DNA from: Caloramator sp. mosi_1
Lineage (GTDB): Bacteria > Bacillota > Clostridia > Clostridiales > Caloramatoraceae
Assembly: GCF_028622835.1 (NCBI RefSeq)
Contig: NZ_CP117677.1
Span: forward strand, 1,570,001-1,634,000
DNA length: 64,000 nt
Direction: 5' to 3'
The notes below the pieces were generated by a model. The model saw only the letters and a list, made by a program, of their open reading frames with translations. It did not search any database and was not told the origin of the DNA. Position numbers and translations under genes: made by a program. Every line of letters starts with the position of its first letter. Within the stretch, counting starts at the first letter, position 1. Of the stretch, positions 52,580 through 63,797 are shown in pieces.

Positions 52580-54165
52580 GTGTTGAAGGTGATAAAGTTG
52601 AAGGATAAACAAGAAATTATTCTAGAATATATTAGAAATGGTAAGTCCCAAAGACAGATAAGTAGAGAGACAGGTATTTCAAGGGAAACTATCAGAAAAT
52701 ATATTAATGAATATGAGAAAAACCTCGTAGAACTAGGAAGTATTAAAGAAGGTGATGAATTAATTAAGGTTGATTTGATTGATGAAATTGTTAAGACTCC
52801 TAAGTATAAAACAGGGAAGAGACAGAAAAGAGTATTAACCGATGAAGTTATCGACAGAATAAAATTTTACTTAAAAGAAAATGAAAACAAACGATTAAAT
52901 GGCTTATCGAAACAGCAAAAAAGAAAAAGGATATACATGAAGCTTTGATAAATGAAGGGTTTAATATAAGTTATCCCAGCGTAGCACAAGCAGTTTCTAA
53001 AATAGAAAGAAAGGAAAAGGAGGCATATATAAGACAGGAATATACTTTAGGAGATGTGGTTGAATTTGATTGGGGAACAGTTAAAATTTATACAGAAGGA
53101 GATGTTTTAAGAGAATATCAAATGGCTGTATTTACATCTGCTTATGGTAATTTTAGATGGGCACGACTATTTCCTAAGCAAGATACACATTGTTTTCTTG
53201 AAGCACATGCTCTGTTCTTTGAAAGTATAAAAGGAGTATATAAAACAGTAGTATATGATAATACAAGAGTTGTAATTAAAAGATTTATCGGTAGATATGA
53301 AAAAGAACCTACTGAGGCACTTTTAAAGTTATCTCTTTACTACAAGTTTAATTTTAGATTTTGCAATATATATTCTGGTAATGAAAAAGGGCATGTAGAA
53401 AGAAGTATAGAATTCGTAAGGCGAAAAGCCTTTGCTAATAAAGATCATTTTAGTTCAATGAACGAAGCAAATGATTATCTTCAACAAGTTTGTACAAACT
53501 TAAATAGCTTACCACAAGCATCCCATAATAATAGAACTGCATTACAAATGCTTGAAGAAGAGAGGGCATATTTATTACCTAAAATGCCTATATATGAAAC
53601 AGCAAGGATTGAAGATTTAAGAGTAGACAAATATTCTACAATATCAATTGATTCATGCCATTATTCAGTACCAGATGCTTATGTGGATTGCATTGTAAGA
53701 TGTAAAATATATTCAAGTAAAATTGTAGTATTTTATGAAAAAGAAAAAATAACAGAACACATAAAAAGACAAGGGAACAATCAATGGGAAATAAAAATAG
53801 AACATTATCTAAAGACATTGTTTAGAAAGCCTGCGGCTTTAATTAACAGCACTGCTTTAAAACAAGCAGATAATAGTCTTAAAGAAATATATGATAATTA
53901 TTATAAATCAAGAGAAAAAGACTTTATAGAACTAATACAACTTGTTGGAGAAATAGGAATAGATGAAGTAAAAAGAGGTATTGAAATATTAAGAAACATC
54001 TGTCCTACAGATATATCTACAAATAAAATAAAATATATTTGCAACAGAAGTAATGACATTGAATTTTATAGAGAATATTTTAAACAAAAGCAAAATGACA
54101 TAATAGACTACTCAAAAGATATGCTTAATATATATTCTAAAATGTTGTCAGAATATAATAGTTAA
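52580..54165 (+). CDS. istA: IS21 transposase IstA, frameshifted
   Basis: About 528 residues. N-terminal HTH SQRQISRETGISRETIRKYI, then VVEFDWGTVKI (first Asp), KTVVYDNTRVVIK (second Asp) and NEKGHVERSIEFVRRKAF (Glu), then a C-terminal beta domain. One missing A near 52920 separates the first 115 residues. Otherwise complete. Confidence 0.92.
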
Positions 54166-54179
54166 AAATAAGGATATAA

Positions 54180-54975
54180 ATGGAGGTAATAAATATAAAT
54201 AATATGGACAAAAATAAGAAACTATTAATGAATGGAATTTTAGAATATACTAACTATCTCAAATTAACATTTGTAAAAAGTAAAATTAATGAACTTTTAA
54301 AAGAAGCTACTTTAAATGATATGAGTTATGAAGAATTTTTATATAAGCTTTTACAAGGTGAATATGATAGGAGGCTTGATAATCTTAAAAGAATAGAATT
54401 AGAATGGCTGAATTTCCATATAAAAATATCTCGAAGATTTAGTTGTTGAAGAGCTACCAGAAGATGCACAAAAGAAACTAAAACTATTAGAGAGCCTAGA
54501 ATTCATAAAAGAAGGGCAAAATGTTATACTATCAGGTAATCCTGGTACAGGTAAAACACATTTGGCGATTAGCCTTGGAATAAAAGCATGCATGGAGGGA
54601 TACAAAGTACTTTTTAACACGGTTCCCATTTTCATAAACAAATTAAAAGAATGTAAGTCTAATAGGACATTAAGAGCGTATCAAAATAAGTTTGAAAAAT
54701 ATGACCTTGTAATACTTGATGAATTTGGTTACATATCTTCAGATAAGGAAGGAGCAGAACTATTGTTTACAAATCTGTCCTTACGGACAGGAAGAAAATC
54801 TACAATAGTTACAACTAATCTTTCTTTTGATAGATGGGGCGAAGTATTTATTGACCCTGTAATGACAGCAGCTATGACCGATAGATTGGCACATAAATCA
54901 TATTTAGTTAATATGAATGGTAATTCATATAGATTAAAAGAAACTCAAGAATGGCTTAAAGAAAAGATAAAATAG
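54180..54975 (+). CDS. istB: IS21 helper ATPase IstB, frameshifted
   Basis: ATG 54180 follows TAAATGGAGG-type spacing. Walker A ILSGNPGTGKTHLAISLGIK and Walker B DLVILDEFGYISSDKEG are intact; one shift near 54410 breaks the linker. About 265 residues. AAA+ partner of the IstA above. Confidence 0.92.
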
Positions 54976-55036
54976 TGCAAATTACATACCATATAATGGA
55001 AAGAAATGGCCTGCTTTTCGTTTATAATTTGGCTTT

Positions 55037-56007
55037 AAAATAATGTATAAAATACAAATGAGGTCTTAAAAAATTATAATGGAAAATAAACATTGCTATT
55101 AGAGTATTTGCACTTTCAAATGATTTAAAGCCTCTTTTACGTTTATACCAATCTTTAAAAGTATCGTTAAAAGCTTCTATTAAGTTGTTGGATATATCAT
55201 CTTTAAATGATTGAACTTTTATGTGCTTAGAAGTATTAAAAATTGTTTTGGTAGCAAGATTATACGAACCTAACCTATCTGTTACAATAGCAGATGGACA
55301 GCCAAATTTACTTGTTGAATTAAACAAAGCGAAGGCTTGAGAAGCATCTCTTGATGGTGATAAGTTAAAACTAAGAATCATTCTGGTTTCTGAATCAATA
55401 ATTAGCCATAGATAATGTTTTACACCATTAATAAAAACCACAGTTTCATCGGCATGCCATTCATCAGAGTTGCCTAAATTAAGGTTTGTAGTAAGTTTAT
55501 TAGCTATATCTAAAAAATAGGAGCAAATTTTTACACCAAGATGCAATAGTTACGTGAGATACTTTAACGTTATATGTAAGCTTAAAAATAGAGATATCCT
55601 TCTAGTTGAAGAACCGTTTAGGTAATAAAGATTAAGTGCAGTAAGAATTAAAAACAAAGGAAACCTCATTCTTTTAAAATCGGTTTTTCCTTTAATTAGT
55701 TCACAAGATGCAGAATTTATATTATTAGGTTTTGCGATAAAAAACGAATGACCACATTTTTTGAGTTACAAGTAAAATGAGAGTAATACTCGTAATCATG
55801 ATGCAAATAGGTATCATTTCCACAAACAGGACAACGAGGGTACCCTCTCAAAATACGATTCTTCTTACCTGAACTATCTTCAAGTGTAAACTGGCGTCGG
55901 CAATCTTTGCATTGGTATTTTTGATTACCCGCTTTGTCTTTTCCAAAGCGATAGAGATTTTGACTATGGCATCTTGGACATGAAATTTTATTCAATAATT
56001 TGCACAT
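55037..56007 (-). pseudogene. IS6-like DDE transposase, split by IS21
   Basis: ATG 56007. An N-terminal zinc ribbon with CPRCHSQNLYRFGKDKAGNQ and CKDCRRQFT, a second cysteine pair (CPVCGN), then the DDE core: EWHADETVVFINGVKHYLWL (first Asp), AIVTDRLGSYN (second Asp) and NLIEAFNDTFKDWYKR (Glu). Breaks near 55735 and 55550. The gene is interrupted after FLRPH by IS21, so it is inactive here. Confidence 0.85.
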
Positions 56008-56127
56008 AATTTCATCTCTCCTTCGGAGGTATTTTGTTTTTCGCTATATATAAGATAACTCAAAGGGAGATGAAATTCAAATATCATATAACTTAACAAG
56101 ACTGAGAGTTTTAATTGGAGGTTTGCC

Positions 56128-56448
56128 ATGATTGAGCTAAATATTGATGAAGAAGTTGATTATTTAGTAGAAAAGACAGGGTGCACTTCGGAAAAAGGAT
56201 ATTTATTCATAGAAGCTGAATATGAGTATCTTGATAATAATGGTTTAATAAATCATGAAGGAAATGATGAATTGCCGGAAGGTCCATATGAAGGAGCACC
56301 TTCGATTGATAATGATGAAATGGTCAATTTCATATCAGTGTTAACTGGTATTGATAGAGTTTTGGTAGAAAAAATGTCTTATGCGAAGCTTAACTATATG
56401 GAGAGCATAGGTCTGGTAAGTGAGGTGGAACAATGCTTGGAGCAATAA
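56128..56448 (+). CDS. Small acidic protein beside the ADP-ribosylglycohydrolase
   Basis: 106 residues, unbroken, from ATG 56128 behind TTGGAGGTTTGCC. Very acidic and without hydrophobic segments; YLVEKTGCTSEKGYLFIEAE and DNDEMVNFISVLTGIDRVLV are its more notable parts. Overlaps the next gene by 16 bases, so it is coupled to it. Possibly a substrate or regulatory partner; family unknown. Confidence 0.6.
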   Translation: MIELNIDEEVDYLVEKTGCTSEKGYLFIEAEYEYLDNNGLINHEGNDELPEGPYEGAPSIDNDEMVNFISVLTGIDRVLVEKMSYAKLNYMESIGLVSEVEQCLEQ

Positions 56449-57223
56449 TTGGGGACATCGTCGGTTCCCGTTTTGAATGGAATAATAACAGGAGCAAACA
56501 GTTTGAATTCCTGACTTATAAATGTAGCGTTACAGATGACTCTATCATGTCTTTGGCAATAGCAAAAGCTTTATTGGAAAGCAAAGCAGATTACAGTGAT
56601 CTATCTGAAAATGCTATAAAATATATGCAAGAAATCGGAAGGCATTATCCTGATTGCGGATATGGCGGACAATTCAGAAGGTGGATATTTTCAGACAATC
56701 CTCAGCCTTATGGTAGTTATGGAAATGGTGCTGCAATGCGTGTCAGCGCATGTGGTTTCGTGGCCAACAGCCTAGAAGAAGCTAAACAGCTATCGGAAGC
56801 AGTGACTATTGTAACGCATAATCACCCAGAGGGTTTAAAAGGTGCAGAAGCTACAGCGGTTGCTATTTTCCTCGCACGTTCTGGAAAGAGCCTACTTGAG
56901 ATTCGTGACTACATAACGAAGAACTACTACCCGCTGGACTTTACGCTTGATGGAATTCGAGACAGTTATGAGTTTAACGAAAGCTGCCAAGATACAGTGC
57001 CTCAAGCATTGGAAGCTTTCTTTGAGTCAAAAATTTTGAAGACGCAATTCGAAATGCAATATCAATTGGAGGCGACAGTGATACACTTGCGGCTATTACA
57101 GGAGGTATTGCAGAAGCCTACTACGGTATACCGACAGAGATCAGAAAACATGCTCTTACCTTCCTTGATGAGCGCTTGCTTAAGATATTGGTAGAGTTTG
57201 AAAATAAATATCCAAAACTATAA
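56433..57223 (+). CDS. ADP-ribosylglycohydrolase family protein, frameshifted
   Basis: LGAIIGDIVGSRFEWNN opens the DraG/ARH fold; TDDSIMSLAIAKAL holds the first metal-binding TDD; YGGQFRRWIFSD, SYGNGAAMRVS and HNHPEGLKGAEA follow. After one missing A near 57042 comes IGGDSDTLAAITGGIAEAYY, the second metal site (GGDxDT). About 264 residues. Removes ADP-ribose from a target protein or nucleic acid; a real target is not evident. The composition is richer in GC than the surroundings. Confidence 0.92.
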
Positions 57224-57239
57224 GTTCCATTGATACGAT

Positions 57240-57265
57240 AAGCCTTGAGAAATCAGGGCTTTTTG
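57240..57265 (+). terminator. R1-type terminator hairpin, copy 3
   Basis: AAGCCTTGA-GAAA-TCAGGGCTT followed by TTTGC, preceded by TTGATACGAT as in R1 copies 1 and 2. Located 17 bases after the ADP-ribosylglycohydrolase stop codon. Confidence 0.8.
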
Positions 57266-57272
57266 CTTTTGA

Positions 57273-57611
57273 ATGGCAGCCATATCAAATATAACTAAAG
57301 AAATAGATATATGCATTCGTGATAATGCAACTAAAGTACAGGACCAAGAGGAATATATGAGAAGATACAATGCTTTAGTTGCAATCTATGAAAATATTAG
57401 AAAGGCAATTGAAGAAGTTGAAAATGAAAGATTTGAAAGGATTGTAAAGAAGGATAGGATAGAGGAATTTATTAAGGTTTTGAAAAGGAGAGATGTATTA
57501 CTTGATGAGTTTGATGGGGAGCTTTGGAATATGGTTATTGGGGCAGTTAAGGTTTATTCAGGTGGAAAGATGGTGTTTGTGTTCAAGGATGGGATGGAGA
57601 TGATAATGTAA
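57273..57611 (+). pseudogene. Serine recombinase coiled-coil tail
   Basis: Reads NITKEIDICIRDNATKVQDQ, YNALVAIYENIRKAIEEVEN and LLDEFDGELWNMVIGAVKVY, the last 110 residues of a large serine recombinase as at 23700-24091. The catalytic part is missing. Confidence 0.85.
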
Positions 57612-57737
57612 AGGGACTATGGATAATTAGGTTATAGTATGGATTTTAATTACATTAAAAGGAATTATGAATAAGTTGTTAGTAGATTAAGATTATGATA
57701 ATGTTTTTTATTTACCATATGCATAATAATGTAGAAA

Positions 57738-57789
57738 AAGTAGAAAAATTATTATTGACTGGATATATATATATATATATATATATAAT
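57738..57789 (+). promoter_or_regulatory. (TA)12 tract between -35 and -10 boxes
   Basis: TTGACT at 57755-57760 and TATAAT at 57784-57789 with twelve TA units between. The leading AATGTAGAAAAAGTAGAAAA matches the copy at 24208, which has nine units. It lies upstream of the bacteriocin operon, at a distance of about 250 bases. Confidence 0.45.
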
Positions 57790-57842
57790 AATTATGTAAG
57801 TTTTCATAAGTGTGTGCACACATAATAAAAAATGACATTTTT

Positions 57843-58010
57843 ATAGATATACCATTGCTACAAACAGGATAACGAGGGTACCCTCTCAATACACGATTTT
57901 TCTTACCAATAAAATCTTCAAGAGTAAACTGACGTCTACAGTTTTTACATTGATATTTTTGATAACATGCTTTATCTTTCCCAAAGCGGTAGAGATTTTG
58001 ACTTATGATT
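57843..58010 (-). mobile_element. IS6-like transposase N-terminal remnant
   Basis: The minus strand reads SQNLYRFGKDKACYQKYQCK and CRRQFTLEDFIGKKNRVLRG, the zinc-ribbon head of the IS6-like transposase at 55720-56007. Only about 55 codons survive. Confidence 0.8.
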
Positions 58011-58040
58011 TAACAAAACTAATACTTTAATAAGGAACAT

Positions 58041-58371
58041 ATGTCAATGTTTAATCAAGAGTGTGGCTTAAATATTAGTACTGGTAGTTTAATTATCATT
58101 AATATATTAATAATAATACTTTTATTATTTATTTATAGGCGTTTAATCGTGTTAAATTTAATGGATTATAATATAAAAAATATTTGTATTATTTTTATCA
58201 GGTAGTATTTGCTCATTATTGAATAAACTTATCTTAGGAGGTAGTCTAGACTATATATTGATTAAAAGATGGATAGTTGATTTGAAAGATATTTATCTTT
58301 ATGGTGCATATATATATTTATGTATATATTTAATTATTAATTTAGATATTAATAAAACTAATAAAAAATAA
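58041..58371 (+). CDS. LspA-like membrane protein, degenerate, frameshifted
   Basis: Start taken at ATG 58041; upstream sequence is an IS remnant, so the N-terminus may be cut. Several hydrophobic helices. After a missing base near 58200 the sequence SGSICSLLNKLILGGSLDYI aligns with the LspA block G-x-I-G-N-L-x-D-R-x-x-x-G-x-V-V-D-F-I. The first catalytic Asp is Asn and the DR is NK. WIVDLKDIYLYG aligns with F-N-x-A-D, keeping that Asp. About 112 residues, shorter than true signal peptidase II. First gene of the bacteriocin operon; possibly immunity or processing. Confidence 0.6.
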
Positions 58372-58427
58372 ATATGGAGTGAATAACTAAAATTAAATAA
58401 GGTTAAAAATTTTTAGGGTGAATAGCT

Positions 58428-58976
58428 ATGAAAACAGAAAATAATTATATGGATATAAATATATCTGGTATTAAACTAAATGCTATGAGCATGGTAATAG
58501 GCATTATTAATGTAAGTATTTTAGTTACTTTATATATAATAAGATGGGGATATGATACAATATATACAATTTTAAATATAAATGATGCTAGTTTTTATAT
58601 ATGGTTAATAATTGGATTAATATTACATGAAATTTTACATGGAATTGCTTATGTTGTTTTTGGTAAAGTAAAGAAATCAGATGTTATGTTTGGTATAAAT
58701 TTTAAAACATTAACCTTGTATGCAAGTTGTAAAGTTCCTATATCAAGTATAGCCATTGTGAAAGTATGTATATTTCCTTTATTAATTTTAGGGATTGTAC
58801 CAATAATATTATGTATGCTATTTAAGGAACTATCATTTTTGTTTATGTGGTCTGTGTTTATGGTAGCATTGTCGAGTGGAGACATATATATATCGTGGAT
58901 TATGAGAGAGTATATTGAGGATTTTATTTTTATGGATAAACCAAATGAAATAGGATTTTATTTAATGAAAAAATAA
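58428..58976 (+). CDS. DUF3267-like membrane metalloprotein
   Basis: ATG 58428 after AGGGTGAATAG. 182 residues with four predicted membrane helices. IIGLILHEILHGIAYVVFGK carries HExxH in the membrane, as in DUF3267 proteins, and SGDIYISWIM holds a candidate Asp ligand. Intramembrane zinc proteases of this type occur in bacteriocin immunity and processing loci. Co-directional with the exporter 35 bases downstream. Confidence 0.75.
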   Translation: MKTENNYMDINISGIKLNAMSMVIGIINVSILVTLYIIRWGYDTIYTILNINDASFYIWLIIGLILHEILHGIAYVVFGKVKKSDVMFGINFKTLTLYASCKVPISSIAIVKVCIFPLLILGIVPIILCMLFKELSFLFMWSVFMVALSSGDIYISWIMREYIEDFIFMDKPNEIGFYLMKK

Positions 58977-59011
58977 AAGTTTAATATTTTTTAAATTGGA
59001 GGAAAAATCAC

Positions 59012-61222
59012 ATGAGAAACCCCTTCAAAAGATATGTATGCATAAAGCAACATGATTTAAAAGATTGTGGATCTGCATGTCTTGCAACAATAAGTAAACA
59101 GTATGGATTTAAAATACCAATATCCAAAATTAGAGAAGTAGCAGGAACAGACATGCAGGGAACGAGTGCCTACGGAATAATAAAAGCAGCAGAAAAACTT
59201 GGATTTAGTGCAAAGGGTGTAAAAGCAACAAAACCAGAGGATATTTTTCAGAGTTTCCACTACCAGCAATTGCCCATGTAGTTATAGATGGAAAGCTTCT
59301 TCATTTTGTAGTAATACATGAAATTAATAAAAAGAAATAATAGTTGCTGACCCAGGTAAAGGAATAGTTAAGTACAAGCCAGAGGAATTTTTAAATATCT
59401 GGACAGGTGTATTGATATTAATGGTTCCGAAAACGGAATTTAAAAAGGGAGATGAAACAAATGGACTCTTTGCTAGATTTATAGGACTTTTAAAACCGCA
59501 AAAAGCTCTTTTAATAAATATATTTTTAGCCTCTATTATATATACAATACTTGGTATAATAGGAGCTTTTTATTTTAAATTTCTAATGGATGAAATAATA
59601 CCATATAATTTGATAAAAACATTACATGTTTTTTCTATAGGTATAATTGTGTTAAATTTAACAAAAATATTATTAAGTGCATTTAGAACGCATCTTTTGC
59701 TATATTTAAGTCAAAAGATAGACATAAATTTAATGCTTGGATATTACAAGCATGTTTTAGAATTACCTATGAATTTCTTTTCAACAAGAAAGGTTGGAGA
59801 AATAATATCAAGATTTATGGATGCTTCTAAGGTAAGAGAAGCTATATCAGGAGCCACATTAACGATAATGATAGACACATTAATGGCAATTGCGGGAGCA
59901 ATAATACTATATATTCAAAATGCGTATCTTTTGCAATAACTTTAGTGCCAGTATTTATATATGCAATTATAGTTACATGTTTTAATAAGCCATTTGAAAG
60001 GTTAAATAGACAACAAATGGAGGATAATTCATATCTAACAACATATTTAGTTGAATCTTTAAATGGCATTGAGACAGTAAAATCCTTTGGAGCAGAAGAT
60101 AAAGTAAACTTTGAAACTGAAAGTAGGTTTGTAAAGTTAGTAAAATCAATATTTAAATATGGATGGGCAACAAATTTGCAATCAACACTAAAAACATTTG
60201 TAAAAACAACAGGAGGTACAGTTATTATATGGGTAGGAGCATATCATGTAATGCATGGAAAGATGACATTAGGACAGCTTCTTACATATAATTCGCTTCT
60301 AGCATATTTTTAGATCCAATAGAAAACTTGATAAATCTCCAATCTATGCTACAATCTGCATTTGTTGCATCAGATAGATTAGGAGAAATATTTGATCTTG
60401 AAATAGAGAAAAATGAAAATGAACATAAAAAATTAAAGTGAATTCTCTAAAAGGAGATATTAATATAAATAATTTAGACTTTAGATATGGAACTAGGCAT
60501 TTAGTTTTAAAGAATATTAATTTAAATATAAAACAAGGTGAAAAAATAGCAATTGTAGGAGAAAGTGGTTCAGGTAAAACAACACTCGCAAAGCTACTAT
60601 TAAGATTTTATGATTGGGAAAAAGGAGAAATACTAATAAATGGAGTAAACATAAAGGATATAAACATAGAAAGTTTAAGAGAAAGAATTTCATATATTTC
60701 ACAAGACATATTTCTTTTTAGTGGAACCATAAGGGAAAATTTATCACTAGGTATGGAAAATGATAACCTAGAGGAAATAATAGAAGCATGTAAAATATCA
60801 AAGGCACACGACTTTATTAACACACTACCTTTAAGATATGATACCCTTCTTGAGGAAAATGGAAGTAATTTATCAGGGGGCAAAAACAAAGACTTGCGAT
60901 AGCAAGGGCTATTTTAAAGAAACCAGATATACTAATAATGGATGAAGCAACAAGTAATTTAGATTCAGTAACTGAAAGAGCAATAGAAAAAACAATAAAT
61001 GAGTTTAGTAAAAATATAACTACAATAATAATAGCACACAGACTGAGTACCATTAGAAGATGTGATAGGATAGTTGTAATGGATAAGGGAGAAATAGTTG
61101 AAATTGGAACACATGATGAATTAATAAACATAAAAGGTTATTATTATAAATTATGGAATGAACAGTTTGAAATAGACATAAATGAAGAAGCAGCAATTAC
61201 TAAAGAATTTTCTGAGGTGTAA
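59012..61222 (+). CDS. Bacteriocin ABC exporter with C39 peptidase domain (PCAT), frameshifted
   Basis: ATG 59012 after TTGGAGG. The C39 domain has CIKQHDLKDCGSACLATISK with the catalytic Cys, and LLHFVVIHE with the His. Then ABC membrane helices and a nucleotide-binding domain: Walker A VGESGSGKTTLAKLL, Q-loop SYISQDIFLFSGTIREN, signature LSGGQKQR (after one missing G at 60880), Walker B ILIMDEATSNLD and H-loop IAHRLST. Missing bases near 59250, 59337, 59930, 60310, 60435 and 60880. About 730 residues, full length. Cuts double-glycine leaders and exports the peptides. Confidence 0.95.
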
Positions 61223-61226
61223 ACTT

Positions 61227-63390
61227 ATGAGGGAAACTATTTATGATTTAAGACAATTAACAGATAGTAGAGAATTATTGGAGGCTAAGCCTCATAGGTT
61301 TGTTCAAATATTTGTATATATGCTAATTATAATATTAACTACAACAATTATATGGACATATTTTGGAGAAATGGATATTGCAGTTAAGGCAAATGGAGTA
61401 GTTAGAACAAATGATAAAATGAGTTTAGTAACAAACAAGGTAATGGGGAAGGTAGTTGAAGTAAATTATAAAGAAGGAATGCCTGTAAAAAAGGAGATGT
61501 ATTATATAAAATAGATGATAAATCTTTTGTAATAGAGAAAAATAATATTAAAAAACAATTGGACAAGCTAAAAAAGGAAAACGATAATCTAAATAATTTT
61601 AAAGAGAGTATAATAAAAAACAAAAATTTATTTTCAAAAGGAGAAGAATATTATAATAAATATTTAAAATACAAAATAGATTATGAAAGATTAAGATTAG
61701 AATACAAAAAACTTATCTAACAGCAAAAGAAGAAGAAAGACATAAGGAGTTAGAAAATAAAAGCATAGGATATCAAATAAACTATATAGATGAGACAATA
61801 AAAAATATGAATTTATTAAAACAATCAATAATTGATAACAAGAATTTATTAATAGGAAATGAAATATACGAAGCAAAATATAAGGATTATGAAATTAATT
61901 TGGAAAAGTACAAAAATGTAATTGAAGATAAAAAACTAACATTAGAACTATTAAAAAATCAAGAGACAACAAGTTTAATAGATATTCAAAATCAATTATA
62001 TGATGTTGAAAGTAGCTTATCTAGTACTAATTTAGACCTTCAAATATATAAATATACATATATTTCAAATATTAGAAGTAAGATGAATGAACTAAACAAC
62101 TTGAATGTGGATTATAGTGGAACTTTACCATATACAACAAATAGAATAAATGAACTTAATAATAAAATTGACAATCTAAAGTTATTAGAAAAATCAATAA
62201 TAGATAACATAAATTACTTTACAGATCCAAACAGTGAATACTACAGGCAATATCAAGATTATAGCTATAACTATCAAAAATTGCAAAATCAAGCTAATCA
62301 GATAGAGTTAGATAGATATAAAAATGAGTATATTTTAAGTATAAAAAGTCTTATCAAGAAGCATTAAGTTTAAAACAACAATTAGAAAGTAATTTATTAG
62401 TTAGTAATTTAAAGTTAAGTAACAATAACAACGAAATGTACAAACTATCGCTTTTGGAAAAATCAATTCAAGAAGATAAAAATTATTTACCAACAGATGA
62501 CAAAGAATACTACAATAAATATTTAGAATATAAGTCTAATATAGAAAAGTATCAAAATAGTATTAAGCAAATAGAAAGGCAAAGAAGCTATTTGCAGGAT
62601 AAAAAAGTACAATTAATAAATGAAATGCAAAACAAATTAAAAAATGCAGAAATTAGTTTAAATGAGAATAGAGGTAGATTTATCTAAATATAAAAATGAA
62701 TATATATTAAATCTGCTAAGTCAAATAGAAGAAAACAAAAGAGCACTACAAAAACTTTCTATAGATTTAGAATTAAACAAGACAAATTCAGAAATAAATT
62801 TAGTAAATATAGAGTATGCCAAAAATACATTAGATAAATATCAAATAGACAATTTAGTTAGCATAGATGAAAGTATAAAAAATAATTTAATTCAAATATC
62901 AGAGTTAGAGAAGAACTTAAACATAGCAAATATAAATATTTCTGATTGCAGAGTAGTAGCACAAAATGATGGAGTAGTAAATGTAATAAAGGATATAAAT
63001 GTTGGGGATTTACTTCAAAGCGGAGTAGATGTGTTAACGGTAGTGCCAAATAGTGGCTCGGAATATAAGGTTCAGTTATATGTAAATAACAAAGACATAG
63101 GAACATTAAAGGAAGGGAATAAAGTAAAGTTTCATTTTTATGCATTGCCATATAAGGAGTATGGAGAATTAACTGGTAAAATATCAAAGGTATCAGTTGA
63201 TTCAAGAATAGATGGACAAACAGGGACAAGCTATTACTTAGTAGAATGTGATGTAGAAAATAGACCACTTTATAGCCATAAAGGAGAAAAGGCGGAAATT
63301 AAACTTGGGATGACCTGTGAAGCTTATGTTGTTACAAAAAGGAAAAAGATACTTCATTATTTACTTGAAAAAATTAATTTAAAGGACTAG
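61227..63390 (+). CDS. HlyD-type membrane fusion protein (bacteriocin accessory), frameshifted
   Basis: ATG 61227 after GAGGTG. One N-terminal helix (IFVYMLIIILTTTIIWTYFG), then the first lipoyl half, ANGVVRTNDKMSLVTNKVMG, and a very long coiled coil of about 480 residues. Within this, the unit LxxxxxKNEYILxLxxxIxx recurs. The second lipoyl half and beta-barrel include VAQNDGVVNVIKDINVGDLL. Breaks near 61490, 61718, 62350 and 62670. Total about 720 residues, long for HlyD accessory proteins of class II bacteriocin systems. Links the exporter to the outside. Confidence 0.9.
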
Positions 63391-63392
63391 GG

Positions 63393-63428
63393 TATATAAC
63401 TCTGTCTTAACAAAGGTGGAGTTATATA
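63393..63428 (+). promoter_or_regulatory. Inverted repeat before the bacteriocin genes
   Basis: TATATAACTC (63393-63402) and GAGTTATATA (63419-63428) are perfect arms 16 bases apart, placed right after the hlyD stop and before the peptide genes. No T-run, so it may be an operator or an mRNA processing and stability hairpin. Confidence 0.55.
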
Positions 63429-63461
63429 AATAGATGTATAAATGGGAAAGGGGTGAAGATG

Positions 63462-63704
63462 ATGGAAATGATGTTAAATAATAATTATTTTATTGAATTA
63501 CGATTAGATGAAGCTGAAGTTGTTAATGGCGGAGGTGGACCTATAAGTAATACAATAAATGCAACATTAGGAACAGTATTTGCAGGGAATAGTGTTGTTG
63601 CAGGAGTTGCTGTAGGAGTACTTGCTACACCTGTTGCAGGAATAGTTGTAGGTGCAGCTACATTGGCTACAGGAATATATTGTATAAAGAATGCATTAGA
63701 TTAG
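63462..63704 (+). CDS. Class II bacteriocin precursor 1 (double-glycine leader)
   Basis: ATG 63462 after AAAGGGG with good spacing. The leader MEMMLNNNYFIELRLDEAEV runs to a VNGG cleavage site, then a Gly/Ala/Val-rich core of about 58 residues. The core has GTVFAGNSVVAGVAVGVLA and GIVVGAATLATGIYCI, hydrophobic with small-residue GxxxG/AxxxA spacing. Cleavage and export by the C39 ABC transporter upstream is expected. Unbroken. Confidence 0.85.
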   Translation: MEMMLNNNYFIELRLDEAEVVNGGGGPISNTINATLGTVFAGNSVVAGVAVGVLATPVAGIVVGAATLATGIYCIKNALD

Positions 63705-63797
63705 ATATAATTAATTTTGTTAAGAATTATTTTATAATTGCACATTAAATATAACTAAAAAATAAAAAATTTAAATTATTTGAAAGGATGTAAGAAA

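Larger units (their letters stand above)
52494..55036 (+). mobile_element. IS21-family element 2, inside the IS6-like transposase gene
   Basis: The left end has AGGCCAAAAATATAATTGAA twice-repeated AGGCC motifs; the right end (complement of 55000-55036) has AAGCCAAATTATAAACGAAA and AGGCC again. It carries istA and istB. It splits the IS6-like gene into 55037-56007 and 52383-52480. Confidence 0.85.

Noticed and set aside
52520..54980. Treating both IS21 elements as one family copy
   Set aside because: Their ends and IstA/IstB sequences differ clearly; only the 52113-52200 remnant belongs to element 1.
58649..58885. Minus-strand ORF within the DUF3267-like gene
   Set aside because: Shadow of an intact plus-strand gene with a good ribosome binding site.
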